From Polyodon spathula (lineage: Eukaryota > Chordata > Actinopteri > Acipenseriformes > Polyodontidae), in assembly GCF_017654505.1 (NCBI RefSeq), contig NC_054547.1, forward strand, positions 30,132,846 to 30,196,845: 64,000 bases of DNA. The letters are read 5' to 3'. The position numbers and the translations under genes were made by a program. Every line of letters starts with the position of its first letter. Position 1 is the stretch's first letter. This document shows, piece by piece, positions 26,257 to 39,307 of this stretch. The notes beneath the pieces were generated by a model. The model ran no database searches and had not been told where the DNA came from. It saw only the letters and a program-made list of their open reading frames with translations.

Positions 26257-26950
26257 CGTGACAGAAATACAATTAATCTTGGTTGTAAATCTCCCTCCCA
26301 ACCTGTGAGGGCGCTAAGCAGCAAGGACAAAGTTCTGTGGACGGTCTGGCCTGAAAGTTTTTTCCCCAGGTCGGGAAGTCTGTCAGTCTGGAAGAAGGCA
26401 AGATTGTATTGACCCGTAAGGAAAATGACGTAGCAGCCGCAGATTGTAAAGACAGCTGCATTCGTTTACCAAGGGGTCATGCATGACAGCATATAAGGGG
26501 GACAGAGAATCGTAATCTTTTCCTTCGCTTTGGCTACGGAATATAAGCCGGGAGGACCTGTGCAGTAATTGTGAGATACCGTGAGTGTTTATTTGTCTTG
26601 TCTATAATTGTTACTTGTGTTTTCATAGATGGCTAACACATTCCGGAGCTGTCGCTAAGGGCCAGTATAAAACCTGGAACAGCAGTACACTATTGTCACG
26701 CATTAAACTGTATCACCCACCACAAGCACTACAGCACGCACCAAGATACATGTGTTTATTGTTTGGGACTACAAATCCTTTATTATTATTTACCTTGTGC
26801 ACTACACATTGCTGTGTATTGCTGTGGATCATTGTTTTGGTCACTAGACCTGGGTTATAAAAATAAATACATCACTTTTCCAATTACAATCTCTGTCTAC
26901 TCTGCACTGCATCACCTCTGCACCTGTACACAATAAACCACTTTGCCACA
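26257..26950 (+). mobile_element. Solo LTR, family A, with perfect 5-bp target duplication
   Basis: It is homologous to 20187-20958 along its length and carries the landmarks CTCCCTCCCAACCTGTGAGG, AAGGGGTCATGCAT, GGAGCTGTCGCTAAGGGCCA and a final CTTTGCCACA. It is flanked by GCCTA at 26252-26256 and GCCTA at 26951-26955. The expected 5' TG is CG here, a single substitution. It carries AATAAA motifs near its 3' end. Confidence 0.9.
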
Positions 26951-27280
26951 GCCTATTATAATTCCAGTCTATAAAATGCATTTACAAATACAATAATTAT
27001 GTTGAAAGATAAACATTGTTATTTTTTTATGCAGATTTACTGTGGGGTTTGATAACTTTGTGTCCAGCACTCTCACACTGTCCCTGGTACAAACCCATGC
27101 TGAGAAAGTACAATTACAGTACATGAACTGGATGTGTAACTTGCTTTTGAAACAAATAAAAAATCCATTCCTTACCAGTAATATACATTATCTTGACAGG
27201 CTCTTAAAATGTAAATGTAAATTTCATATGGAAAGTAGTACCACCTATTTTTCTTCCTGAAAACATGCTTATAGATTCTG

Positions 27281-27530
27281 GTGGTCTAGTGGTTAGAGAA
27301 ACGGGGTTGTTACTAGGAGGTTCCCAGCTCAGCCACTGACTCACTAGGTGTGTCCCCTGAGCAAGTGACTTAAGCTCCTTGTGCTCCGTCCTTCAGATGA
27401 GACTCGACAGCAGTTTTTAGACCCAGCGCACCGAGGTGGGTGAGTCAGTGTATCCATGGAATATAGTTGATGCATTGTTCACACCTAGTCTCTGTAAGTC
27501 GCTTTGGATAAAAGTGTCTGCTAAATGTAT
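27281..27530 (+). mobile_element. tRNA-derived SINE with L2-type 3' tail
   Basis: The head GTGGTCTAGTGGTTAGAG is a box A-like tRNA promoter, followed by a degraded box B, the core CAAGTGACTTAAGCTCCTTG and the tail TCGCTTTGGATAAAAGTGTC TGCTAAATG shared with L2-clade LINEs. A 34-bp block inside (27430-27463) also occurs at 23737-23770 and is not part of the other SINE copies in this window. Confidence 0.8.
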
Positions 27531-29390
27531 AATATTACTAAACACTCAATTCTTCTTATTGGTTAAAAAAATGTATTGGAAATATGGTAGCCAGGTTCTT
27601 TACAATGTTAGAAAACCCCTTTTGAACCATTTTGCTGAATAGTTAAAAGAATAAAATGGAGAACGTATGATTGCATTTTAATCAATACATAATTAAATCA
27701 TAGAGTGTATTATACAATAAGCTACATTTACTATGGCAGTGATCCTAGAGAGTATCTATTATCCAATAAGCTACATGTACTATGGCAGTGATTGAACACT
27801 TTGGAATGAGGAATAGCTCTGAATCTGCAGAACAGATGGATAGATAGTAACTATGATGTTGTAAGGAGGCACAAAGAGCTTAGCCGATTATAGCTTTGGG
27901 TGTCTCCACATGGCAAGCTTTATTTAATTTTTTTTCATGGACCACCTGAGATTCACTGCTGGAGCACAGGTCAGGTACCAGTGACTGCTGTAAATTGGCA
28001 AGGTGATCCCTTCAAAGGTGTTAAATGTTGGGACAGGTGTTGATTGTTACTGTCGTGACAATTACAGTTTTGTTTTCCTTTTGAGAAAAATGCTGTATAC
28101 TGTCACAAGTGACCTAAAACCTGTCTTCCCTTGTACAAGGCGCAGGCACCTTTTTTGAGTGAAAGGTGTGTGCGGCAGAGATGGATGGCTCTTTGATAGA
28201 AATAATTAAATTTATTTGAAGTGTTCCCACTGATGATGGGAATAAGAATGTAGAGATGGGAGCCCAGCTAGAAGACTTAAGTTTTAATTGCAGCTATCAG
28301 GCTTTTAAAGACTGTCACCAACACATGTGGTGGCTTTGACAGATTCTCTGAGAGCAGAAACTGACCTGAGACTTTAACCGCTACTGAAAACAGGCTGATC
28401 TTTGGGATGTACAAATTAAACATTTGTGAAACTGCAACAAATATTGTAATAACTGTAATGTATTTTAAAGAATATAAAGTCAGCAGACATATTAAACAAA
28501 CACACTATTCAGAAAAAAAAAATGTTAGAATGTACTGTGTATTAGTCTAAGAGAATGTTGTAGGATTCTATATTCCTGTTTTGTTCTAGTATAATAGCTG
28601 AAAAATATTATTAGTGAATGTGTAAGGTCTGAAAAGAGAGCTCCTCATATCAAAAGGTCACACCTAACCTACTGAAAATTCCAAATCTCCCTAATTAGAC
28701 TCAGAACCTCAAACATTCTGAACATAATGGCAAACTCTATGGAGCACTGTTCATATGTCAGAAATAATTGAACTAAAATATGTTTGTGGTTCTACTATAG
28801 TAAGAAAAAAAAAACAGTATTTAAACCTAAGAAAACTGAGATTTTAAAAATAAGAGACTAAAATAATAACCTTAAGTAAATGCATGAGGATGTTAGTCTG
28901 TATCAAAGTATAGCAGTCCTAATAGTTTTAATATTCAAGGTTGCATTTTCTGCCAAGCAGGTGACTAATTCAAATTAATATTTTGCCTTCTGTGTATACC
29001 AATGGAGTAAAATAAAATTACAATATATTAAAGAGATTGCTACATTGAAGTATCTGAATTAGAAATACATGTTATTCAATCACGTAAAGTTAAACTGCTA
29101 TACAAATAAAATTATTATTGTTGAAAGAACATATTACAGTTAAAATAATATAAAAATATTGTAATAACTGTACTATGCTTTAAATAATATACAACCAGTA
29201 GAAATACTGCTGTAGCAAATTACAAGCAGGATAACAGGATTTGAATTAAGAAAACTGAACAAATCTACGTTGCTTGAGGGTGTTTTCATAGTCAAGTTTT
29301 TTATTTATAAAAGAAGTAAGCTTGATCTGAAAGTAGTCTCTTAGCTAAACATTAAAATACAAAATACAAAACTGTATTTTAATCTAGTAT
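27531..29390. other. AT-rich sequence, no feature recognised
   Basis: A local duplication is visible: AATAAGCTACATTTACTATG GCAGTGAT (27716-27743) recurs as AATAAGCTACATGTACTATG GCAGTGAT (27765-27792). Confidence 0.5.
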
Positions 29391-30886
29391 AAAAGGGGTG
29401 TTCACACCGGACATGGCGCGGCAAAAGCAATTGTTTTCAATGAAGGCAGTCACGTGCAGCGGCAGAGGGAGTGGCACTGAAGCAGCACCGCAGAGCGGCA
29501 CGCAGGAGATAAAATATTTTCAACTTTGACGTAAACTACCAGCAGCCAATCAGGGGAAAGTAGGAGGCTCCTTTGTGAGGAATAAATAAATAAATGAATA
29601 AAATGGAGGAAAAGCTTGTGGTTCTGATTTTTGATTTTCCAGAGTTGTATAATACAACGTTAAATAGGTTTGAAATCTGACTGGAGCTCCTGTATCAGCC
29701 AATTATATTTGCTGTACCCTTTTCTTTTCTTGAGGATGTCATGGACCCACAGCAATCTTACATTTTTTTTCTATCTCTGGTAGAGCAGGGCGATCGCAAT
29801 TATCTTTTTTTGTTTGCTGTTCATTGTTGCAGGTATTGTGTTGTTCCCCCAAAAGTTGTATATGATTGGATGGCAGTAGTCGTATTGTTTAATCATGTGT
29901 TTACGACAATGCTCAATAGTATCAATGTATAATGATGCATTTAACTCACTCTCTTTGCCTATACCCAGCAAACCAGACACAACTCACAAAGAAAGAAAAT
30001 ATCTACATTTTTAAAAGCAATGAAGGAACCAAATATTATAACTTGATCAGCCAACGATCATTTGGGTGCTGTTTTACAATGTTTAGTGAGGAATCTGTGA
30101 AAGGAGGGGGGGAAGGGTAGAATGTTTCAGTACACCATTAGGTTGGGTCAGATGTCCAGGGGCGGTGGGGGGATGGTAGAAGAAGGGCAATGCCTGCTTG
30201 CTTGCTAGGTCATAAATTCCAGACTGAAGTGAACATAACAACCGCAACGGAGGGGGCAATCATGCCCCACAGCTATCCTCTATTGGTCGAGTATATGAGT
30301 TTAGGGGGTAGGGATGGACGAATTGTCCGCTGAGTGCCAAATCCTGATAGGAGCAGGGAATTTTATGTAGAAACTATATAACCCATGTATGTGCTTTACC
30401 CCGGCAGAATACACTAGTTACTGATAAAGTGACTGCTATTCTCCGGAGCACTCTATATTTTGATGACCACTGCAATAAACCTTTGATGCAATGATCGTGT
30501 GATTGATTGTCTCTGATCATCTCTGCACTTCATTTTGCGACCCTACAGCAACATGTTTTTATTTTATTTTAAATAACATAATTGCCTGATATTTTGTGTA
30601 AATTTGGAGGGATTATGTTGGTGTATGTGGGGGGTTAAAATTAGGTTTTATAAAAAAAATATATAATGATGTTTCACGCCTCATTACCTGAAATATTTTT
30701 TACTAAGCTTTGTGTCATGCATAAAAAGAGTTTTCCCTTCCCGCTGGCATTTACTGTTTGTTGCTTGGCAACCAAAAGTCACCGTACATGCAAACGTGAC
30801 GTAACAACAAACCACCCACTGGCGTTCCCCTGCCACATTTGGTGTGAACAGTGGTCTGCGGCGTGTCTGGTGTGAACGTCCCTTTA
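29391..30886. mobile_element. Harbinger-like DNA element with imperfect inverted ends
   Basis: The left end reads AAAAGGGGTGTTCACACCGG. The right end, reversed, reads TAAAGGGACGTTCACACCAG, and similarity continues into GACA(T/C)G-CGC. TTCACACC near the ends is common in PIF/Harbinger elements of fish. No target duplication is clear and no transposase is recognised inside. The roughly 1.5-kb interior includes an LTR-like segment at 30123-30547, so the original element was probably shorter. Confidence 0.6.
30123..30547 (+). mobile_element. LTR-like segment inside the Harbinger-like element
   Basis: It starts TGTTTCAGTACACC and ends CCCTACA. It contains a TATA box (TATATAA, 30375-30381) about 95 nt before AATAAA (30474-30479), followed by a U5-like stretch. 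That is the order expected for U3-R-U5 of a retroviral-type LTR. The exact borders and any target duplication could not be fixed. It differs from family A. Confidence 0.5.
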
Positions 30887-32350
30887 GGGTAAATGTTTTA
30901 TTATAATAGAGGAACTGTTAAGTTTGAATAAAGACAATAAAGTGTAAACTGGATTTAATAACTGTAATATACAGTGGACCAACTAACGAAATATAATGAA
31001 ATTGGTGTTCTCGCCTTTATCTGCTTGTTGCAGAGCCGTGCTGAGCATGGAAAGTGCTTTTTGGCAGTTGAAGCGAGGCTCACTTGTCGTTAGCAGTTTA
31101 AAAATTAACTAATGAAATACCTCTTGGTAACAGAATAAGGGAGTGTATTGTGGTGTAACGTCTGTTCTCTTTATTATATTATAGAAATTAATGAAAACTT
31201 TGCAGCCGAAGCGAGCATTTCATGTAAATTAGAAAAGGTGTCTACAGTATAAGTTCTTATCAGGAAAGTAGCGACTTTAAATTGGATTACAAAAGAAAAG
31301 CAAATGTTGTACAGAATTACATTTAAAACTAAAAAAAGTCAGTATTGCATTTATTACTGCAATAATAAACAGAGATATTTATTTACAAGGAGACTGTAGA
31401 GTTTACAAGTGAAAGAATTAAAAGCCAGTCTCAGACACAGAGTAGAATTCTGGAAGGGCATTAGACATTCAAGAGATAAGGATTAGTTTTTGGCACCTCA
31501 AAACGGAATTTTTTGTTGGCTCTTAAAAGCAGGATTTGTATTTGCTGTGTATCAACCTTGAATGATAATCAATGGAAGGTGCTTTAAGAAAAATAGGAGT
31601 ATGTACCTCATTATATTAAGAAAATAATGAGAGCTTAGTTGTAAAAATTAGGATGTATGCTTTTTTCTTATCTTAAAATATACCGGTCCAAGCGTCTCTT
31701 GAACAGGCCAAAAAATTACTTCATGTGTTGAATTTGGAAAAGAGCTTACAGTAGTTTCATATTAATTAAGACTAGCCTTGGGAGGTAAACAGGGTGTCTG
31801 AAACCTGCCTGCACAAGGGATTTTTTTTAGAAACAGAGAGGTCAGGCTTAGTTAAAGCATGGTACAGTTAATATGAGACTATGTGTATGATATTTAACTT
31901 GTTCATTTATAGTCTGAATTTAAATGAAAATAACTGGACTTGCCACTGTATGCTTAGTGGTTTTACTCAAAAGCTTATGATAAACCCTCTGCAGTCTTCT
32001 ATACAAGGTATAGAAAAAGTAGCAAATAAGTCATCCTAGGAAATCGCACTTGTACAGGTTATTACCACAGTGTAGTAACATAGATGTATTTTCAAATACT
32101 CATTTAATGTGTGCCATGATTCCCTAAAAGGTGTAATTGTTGCTGGTGAAGGTCACTGGTCTGGTGACCATTGCTGACAACACTTGTTCTAAGAGTCATG
32201 CTGCTACAGGTTTAATAAGTAATAATTAGGGGATATGTTATTTTTAATAAGTACTTACAAGACACAGGTCAAAGATGTGGGCCATGTTTTGAACCAAGTG
32301 CAAAGGCAAAGGCAAGGAACAAATCAACTGTAGTATTATTATTATTATTA
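30887..32350. other. AT-rich sequence, no feature recognised
   Basis: GAAGCGAGG-like segments recur at 31070 and 31208, but the repeat family is not identified. No coding frame. Confidence 0.4.
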
Positions 32351-32558
32351 ATTGGTCATTTAGCAGACACTTTTATCCAAAGCAACTTACAGGGACTTGG
32401 GAGTGAACTATGCATCAACAACTGCTGCAGAGTCACTCACAATATGACCTTGGTTTTATGTCTCAACCAAAGGACACAGCACAAGGAGGTTAAGTGACTT
32501 GCTCAGGGTCACACACAGTGAGTCAGTGGCTGAGCGGGGATTAGAACTGGAGACCACC
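32351..32558 (-). mobile_element. SINE of the same family as 27281, 5'-truncated
   Basis: The minus strand reads the core ACTGACTCACTGTGTGTGAC and CAAGTCACTTAACCTCCTTG, ending in the tail GGATAAAAGTGTCTGCTAAA. The tRNA-derived head is missing. Confidence 0.8.
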
Positions 32559-34306
32559 ATCAAGCATTATTAGTAGTAACTAAGCAAAACATTACATTTA
32601 CTGATCCTAATTACAACTATTACTTGTCAGCACTACATCTTTAAAAGTTTATTATTAAAAAAAAATGCTTTTGCCTAGGCAGTTGCTTCTGAAATCAGGC
32701 CCTTTGACTGGAGTGGCCCCTTTTCTTAAAAGTTACTAGTGTAGTGTCCCATAGCTTGTTGAAAAGAAAAGTTATTTTGCAACTCTGCTGAACATCTTAC
32801 CACCTACGCCCCAGCAAAAAATGCACACGCAGTATGTTTTGTGTTCATACAATGAACAAGTAGATTTGTTTCTGCAAACCAGCTCTATTATTCTGTGGTT
32901 TAAATATATAAAGACTATTTAGCAAGATCCAAATACCAACACAGTCCACCGCTGGCCTTATATGACAAAGTTGATATGTACAATGTATTGTTTTGCCTCG
33001 TTAACGCTTCTGTATTCCTATTACATCTTACCCCTTTAAGTCACCTGGGACCCATAAGGTGTATGGGGGCTGCTCATTGTTGGCAGATAATAGTCAGGGA
33101 TTCACCTGTGAGATTAGACCAGACTCTGAAGCTGAAGGTTAACATTTCCTTCTTGCACATAAACTATTAATACACTTTGTGTGAAAGTGACTGCTATTTG
33201 TGTTAAGTTGAATAATTGAAGGTTTACCCGTGAACACCCCTTCACCATCAACACGGGGTAGCTCTGAATCCTCTTCTCTTATCATGCTCTCAAATGAGTG
33301 CAGTTCAATGAATGCAATTCAATAAGTTTATATTCAGTCTGTGGTACACCGCTGTAGCAAAAGAAATACAAGTGAATAAAAACAGTTCCAAAAGACAATA
33401 GCTGAAGCAAGTTAAAAAACATGACAATATTTATTAATGATATTAAAAACTTTCATGAAAGCAATGGATGTCTAAACACAAATTGAGTCACTGAATGCAA
33501 ATGGCCTTACAAACAAATAAATCAGGGTTGCTTGTTCTTCAATTAACATGAAAAGAAAAAGAGAATTGAGAACAAGAATAATACCAATGTCAAAATTATT
33601 ACACATGTTGACCAAAATCTACAAATACTTAATTAGAATCATGTTCTGACTGAAAGAACAACTCATATTTCAAATGGATTTCTCAGCTGAGTTTTTCTTA
33701 GTAGCCTATAGTTTAAACCTTAATGCTCATTTAAATTAACTTAACTTTCTTTCTGGGGAAAGAACAAAATTGAACCTGCCGTTTGCATGTGTGTGTGTGC
33801 GACTAGGATTTCTATTCATTAAACAAAATATGAGTTTGCAGTTCATAAAACAAGATATTCCAACCATTATTATTATTATTTTTTTTTATTGTATTTAATT
33901 TTATTTATAAAATAGCTTGAATATACAGCAATTTATTAAGGCTATAAAATGCTTGCAAAAAAAATATATATCCCGCGGAAAAGAAAGCAGCTAGATTAAT
34001 AAATTCATAACTGACAACTAGCTTGACTGCTAAACAAATTGGAGGTTTGAAAACACATAGAACAAAATCTGGCAAACCATTATCAAATTTAAATTTAGCA
34101 GCCTTGTGACAAAAGCTTCTATAAATACATCAGAAAACCTGTCAGCTGAACAACTGTGTATGTTTGTTGCATCAAACAGTTGCTGTAATTACAGTATTTA
34201 GAACACATTTCATAATATTAAAAGTTATAATTTGTCAATACACATCTGAGATTAGTCCTCTAGTTTTTGGTTGTATGTTCCAAATGTTTTCAAGACTGTC
34301 GTTCTT

Positions 34307-34378
<72 letters not shown>

Positions 34379-34540
34379 TATTATTTACAAATGTTTCAAT
34401 GATCTTTACTAGAAATGTTGCTCTACGAGTTATCTTTTGCAAGGAAAGTAACAAAAGCACAGCCGTGAAGTGCATATTAATGAAATTATTTTGGAGCACA
34501 TTTTCCACAAGAATAATTAAATCTATTTTATCGCTTACAG

Positions 34541-34572
<32 letters not shown>

Positions 34573-35689
34573 CCTATAACAACTCATTACTGGAAAATGA
34601 AAAAAAAAAAAGCTAATTACTTTAAACAAATAGCACAGATGAAAAACATTTTTTTTACAAACATCAAAGAGCTGTCACAGCACATGACAGCTTCCAAGTC
34701 TCATATTTTATCTAGAAAAAGAGAAAAGAAAAAAAAAAAACTCTTTCAAAACGCTGGAAAAAAAATCACATTGCTCCCAAAAGTCTTAAAAGCTGTAATA
34801 AAACCCATTAACATATGGATGTTTTATTTTGTAATTAAAAAATAATCACAAAAATGATCAAATCAGTATTTTCACAGGCTAAGCTATGGGCACAACCTCC
34901 ATTATGAAAATGCTATGAAGATAAGTTGTAAAAGTTGTTGGGTTTTTTTTGTTTGTTTGTTTGTTTTAAGAAAAGGCTTTTATTACAGCTCTAAAGACTT
35001 TAGCTGTCTCGCAAGTCAACATTAACATTTTGTTTAAATTTGGCACCTGTATGATACCCTATAAAACGCAGCAGCAAAAATGATAGGATACCATTAATAC
35101 TATATTAGTAGGCTGTAAAACATTATTCACAGAAAGTCACAAAAATTGCACTAACTGGCATTTTAAAGAATGCAAAGGGACTGTTTATTTTATTTTTGTT
35201 TAGTTTTTTTGTTCCTATTAGGGTTGCAAGACGAACAGCTCAGTTTTTGCAAAGATACAACTATACAAAAATACAAGAAGAGGACATGTTTCCCCACTGA
35301 TTTGCAGCCTCACTTGTTACACTGTTCATCCAATGTTTTGGTACATCCATTTTATAGTATAGTAGCTAGGCCCAGTAAAGTCTAGAGCAACGTGTAACAG
35401 GGGAATGAAATTCCAAGTTCACTTTATACCTTATATCACCAGTAAAGTGAAAGACACAGCCTTGTGGGCTTTGCACAACTGCCAACATTACAGCTAATGA
35501 TTTGAATAGATTCATCTTTGTTCGACCAACAGCTCACATAAAGCCACTGTATATTCATTTTAAATGTACTTAGACACATGTTTAAACATTGAACACTTTG
35601 TTGCTATTCAAAATGTTGAGTCATGTTTTATTGTACCAGCCCTGTTCAATAAGACTGCCTGATATAGCCATTTTCTTCTTTTCATTATT
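32559..35689. other. AT-rich sequence with homopolymers, no gene recognised
   Basis: It contains an AT tract and A-runs (34540-34569 and several shorter). The long lysine-rich frame 34399-34845 is created by A-runs and is not a gene. Confidence 0.5.
34307..34375. repeat. AT microsatellite
   Basis: About 69 nt with one phase slip near 34331. It is followed at 34540-34569 by an A-run of about 30 nt. The open frame across both is low complexity. Confidence 0.9.
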
Positions 35690-35988
35690 TTATTTATTAA
35701 AATTTGGAATTGGCAATTACTTTTTCTCCCCAATTTGAAAAGCCCAATTATAATTATTTTATTTTGCTGACTCAGAAGAGACAAAGACAGACAAATGTGT
35801 CCTCTGAAAAGTGTGCTGTCAGCCATCTGCTTCTTTTCACTCTGCAGGCCTGCCATGCAACCATCTCAGGAGCTACAGAGTTGGAGGACCATGCAGCTCT
35901 TGGCAGTTGAGTAGCCTGGACTTGAACTGGCAATCTCCAGGCAATAGGGTGGTGTGCCTTTGCTGGATGCGCCACTCGGGAGCCCCTG
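35690..35988 (-). mobile_element. tRNA-derived SINE of a second family
   Basis: On the minus strand it starts AGGGGCTCCCGAGTGGCGCA (box A-like), with box B AGTTCAAGTCC about 50 nt later. The body contains GAGCTGCATGGTCCTCCAAC and the 3' end contains AATTGGGCTTTTCAAATTGG followed by an AT-rich tail. The structure is complete but several positions have decayed. Confidence 0.8.
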
Positions 35989-38900
35989 GAATTCATTATT
36001 TTGGGGGGATTAAAATGCTTTTACTAACACAATGACAGCTTTGTGAATCACTGAATGAAAGGAATGCCAACTGTGTTGTCAAGTCCAATATGTTTCGTAT
36101 TTTGCATTGTCGCACTTGTAAAGACAGGGATATTCTGGGTGGAAAAGGCATTTTAATAAAATGATTTAACTGGTGCAGCTTTGTCTAACCTTTTGATGTA
36201 CAGTATATAGGAAAACAAATATATACATTTCATTAAGGCTGGTCATTCTGCAGAATATAAAAACAAATTCAACTTGCATGACTTCCCTGATAGAATGAAC
36301 TGGATGTGACAGTAGTAGCCTAATCTCATTTTACACAGAGTAAGGCTCTTGTCTCAAATGGAGGGCTCTTTTAATTAAAACTGGGCACAAGAAGTCACCA
36401 TCCCTTTTTGGAAAACCATGAAAAAAAAAACTTGAAATCAAATCAAGGGGGTCATTGTGCTAAATAAAGAAAATATACCAGAACGGGTTGAAGTGGTCTT
36501 TTATGGAAAACAAGTGAATAAACCAACAGTGAAAAGGAATTAATTACACAACTCAAAACTCAAATAAAATGAACTAGAAGCTTGTGAAGCTTGAATATCA
36601 TATAACCAGGCAGAAGGACACCTCATTAAATAATAACGCAACAGGCATGTCATTGTGCTCTATCTAAACCAAAATATGGCACTAAATATTGAATTTGGTG
36701 GCTTTCCCCTGGCTATATGGTTAGGTGGCAGGCTTTTAGCAAAACTCCTATCCTACCACTCCCCTATACTGCCCAGTGAATAATTAAGGATTTGTCTGTG
36801 ATACACACAAATGTCAGATAGCCAAATGGATCTCGCAGCTGCCCCTCTGAACACATTACTTGTTTTTAATAGAGTTTTAGGAAGTACCGTGGAGAGGGAA
36901 CATTAAACAGTTATTTTGCATAATCATTGATTTTAAGTAAATAAAAACAGCTCTGTAAGGGCTTGGGGTGGTTGTTATAATATGTTTATAATTATCTGAA
37001 GCTGTTATAGCAATGTCTGATCATCCACCAGTAGCTGCCTTGTTCTACACAGAAATCTGGAGCAGCTTAGAGCTGCAGGACTGGCTGTCAAACACCAACC
37101 ATACCTCTATAGGAATGAGCGACCAGCATATGCCAATTCCCTTGATTTATTTTACTACAGGTTGCCAGGGATTTCATTACTTCTTTGGGATCACTTTGTC
37201 TTAATAACCTACATTTAGTCAATACATGTTTCCAATTCTCATGCTGTTAGTACTTTTATTCTAAATCCACCCAATAAAGAAAAGCGAGGAGGAAATGATA
37301 ATAGTCAGATACTGAGTCAATGAAAAACTTAAGATCGCTCAAAGGAAGCCTAAGTACTGGTGTTTTGACCCCATCTATCAGAAAGTCACAACATTAAATC
37401 CTTAAATTGGCTGTTAGCCAGGAATCTGTAGTAAGCCAGGAGGTGCTTTGAGTTTTCAGACATGGGTGTATTTTCTCTCATTCAAAGGGTTAATTGTGTC
37501 CCTATGGGTTGAATGAAGGAGATGAAGGCAATTAATGTATCAAATATACATCCAACCATTTGCTGGCTGCGTATTAACAGTGGATACTACTAAGCACTCC
37601 AGCACTATGATCTCCATGAGCGACACTACACAATATGGACATTTCAGGTGTGGTTTTGCACATGCAAGAGTACCACTTTTTCTGCTTTTACTAATTATTC
37701 TTCACTATACATTCTTTGCTACCCGATGCAATTCTACAGGAAAAAGAACAGCATTTGTTAAATGATCATGAGTGGTACAGACTGAATGGATTCAAACCAT
37801 GATTTAGCGAAGCAGGAACACAAAAGTTAGATAGCCACAGAGGTAAGATTTAAGTACTTCTATAATCCAACTGCAAAAAATTACAAAAGCAAAAGCACTT
37901 AACATGGAAGGATATAATCACCCAGAAAATACTCTTCAAATTGATTATGATACATGAATTTTGAAATTTACCATTGTATGATCATTATTTGACTACTTCT
38001 AAGCCAAAAATACTGCCTCAATAAATGGCGAAGCATAAAATCCAAAAAATGGTCAAACTTAATGGGAACTGTGCCTTATACTGTACTCTGAAAGGTGATG
38101 TACATTCTCCTTACACTAAGTAGTGCAAGCTGTGAAAATCTCCAAAATATAAATCATTTGCATTAATCTTAAAATACTCATATGGAACTTACCTCATAAA
38201 ATGTATCCAATCAATGAAATACTTTTTACAGCCTTGGGCAGACATAATCTTGACTAACTGCATGAAAAACAAATTGCTTTGCTACAGAATGGTGATCATG
38301 ATTATTAGTAAAAAAAAAAAAAAACAAAGGCTGCAAAAAAATGGATGGAAAATTGGAGAAAACATTAAAAGAAGAAAAAACAAATACACTTTTCTGGGAT
38401 TTATAACAGCTAGTGTTCACCACTATTAAAAAGTTGTACCAACACACATTGTACAAAACTAGTTCTTTTTAACCATATTCACTGAAGACCTTCTGAATTA
38501 CTGTAATTACTGTACTATTTTATTTAGACCCCAACACCCCCCTCCCCTTTACCACCAACACCCCACCAAAACCTCTTTGTAGGTTGGAGGCAATCGATGA
38601 AGTATATTTCTTCAAAGAAATTCAATGGGGATGAGAATTACTTTAATTACAACTTAATCAGCAGAACAGCCACCAAGCAGATAAATTATCATGCGCATCG
38701 TGCTAAAAATATCCAATTCCCTTGTTCTCCAGCTCTCAGTATAGACAGCACTTGTGTGATGAAGCTGTATCTGCCAGAATGTCATTATCCCCTTTGTTTC
38801 GCTGGCAGATTGCAGAATTTGTGCCCAGTCAGGGCTTAAACAGCATTGGTGCTTTGTGTACATATCTAGATATGTAAATAAGTTCTATACAATAAAACTG

Positions 38901-39307
38901 TTCCAAAAATAAATTGGTGAAAAGAATCCGAGACTGAATGTCTCCCTTGTGCATATTTTTAGACAGTTTCCATTTTTTTCAGCTTACAATTCTCTCTATT
39001 TGCGTCACGCATGCCTACTTTCTCTGAGTTGCATTGGTTCTTGGCTTTAGAAACAATTCCAAACCTCAGTAGAAAATTATTTTTATTTCATGTTCAAATC
39101 GCTTCAAGCAACTGTTATTAGTATACTTGACAAGTGATATCCTCCATTGGAAAAGCTGGAAAAATTCCATTCTGTTTTTCAAACGTACCACATTAAGTAT
39201 CCAGCAATTTTAACAAAATATCATTCCCTATCATTCTTTTCGACAGTACGAAAAAGTTGAAAATATCCACCAGAGTAGTAGTGCTCTTGTAGGTCTTTTT
39301 GTCCTGG
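35989..39307 (-). other. Neuroligin-1 3'UTR and 3' flank
   Basis: This lies downstream of the stop codon at 39308. The 3'UTR must occupy at least the part nearest 39307. AATAAA motifs read on the minus strand occur at several places, for example near 39079 and 38519, and none can be picked as the polyadenylation signal. No other gene is recognised. Confidence 0.4.

Noticed and set aside
34399..34845. 148-residue open frame on the plus strand
   Set aside because: It is opened by A-runs read as lysine stretches and starts next to an AT microsatellite. There is no recognisable domain and no codon structure.
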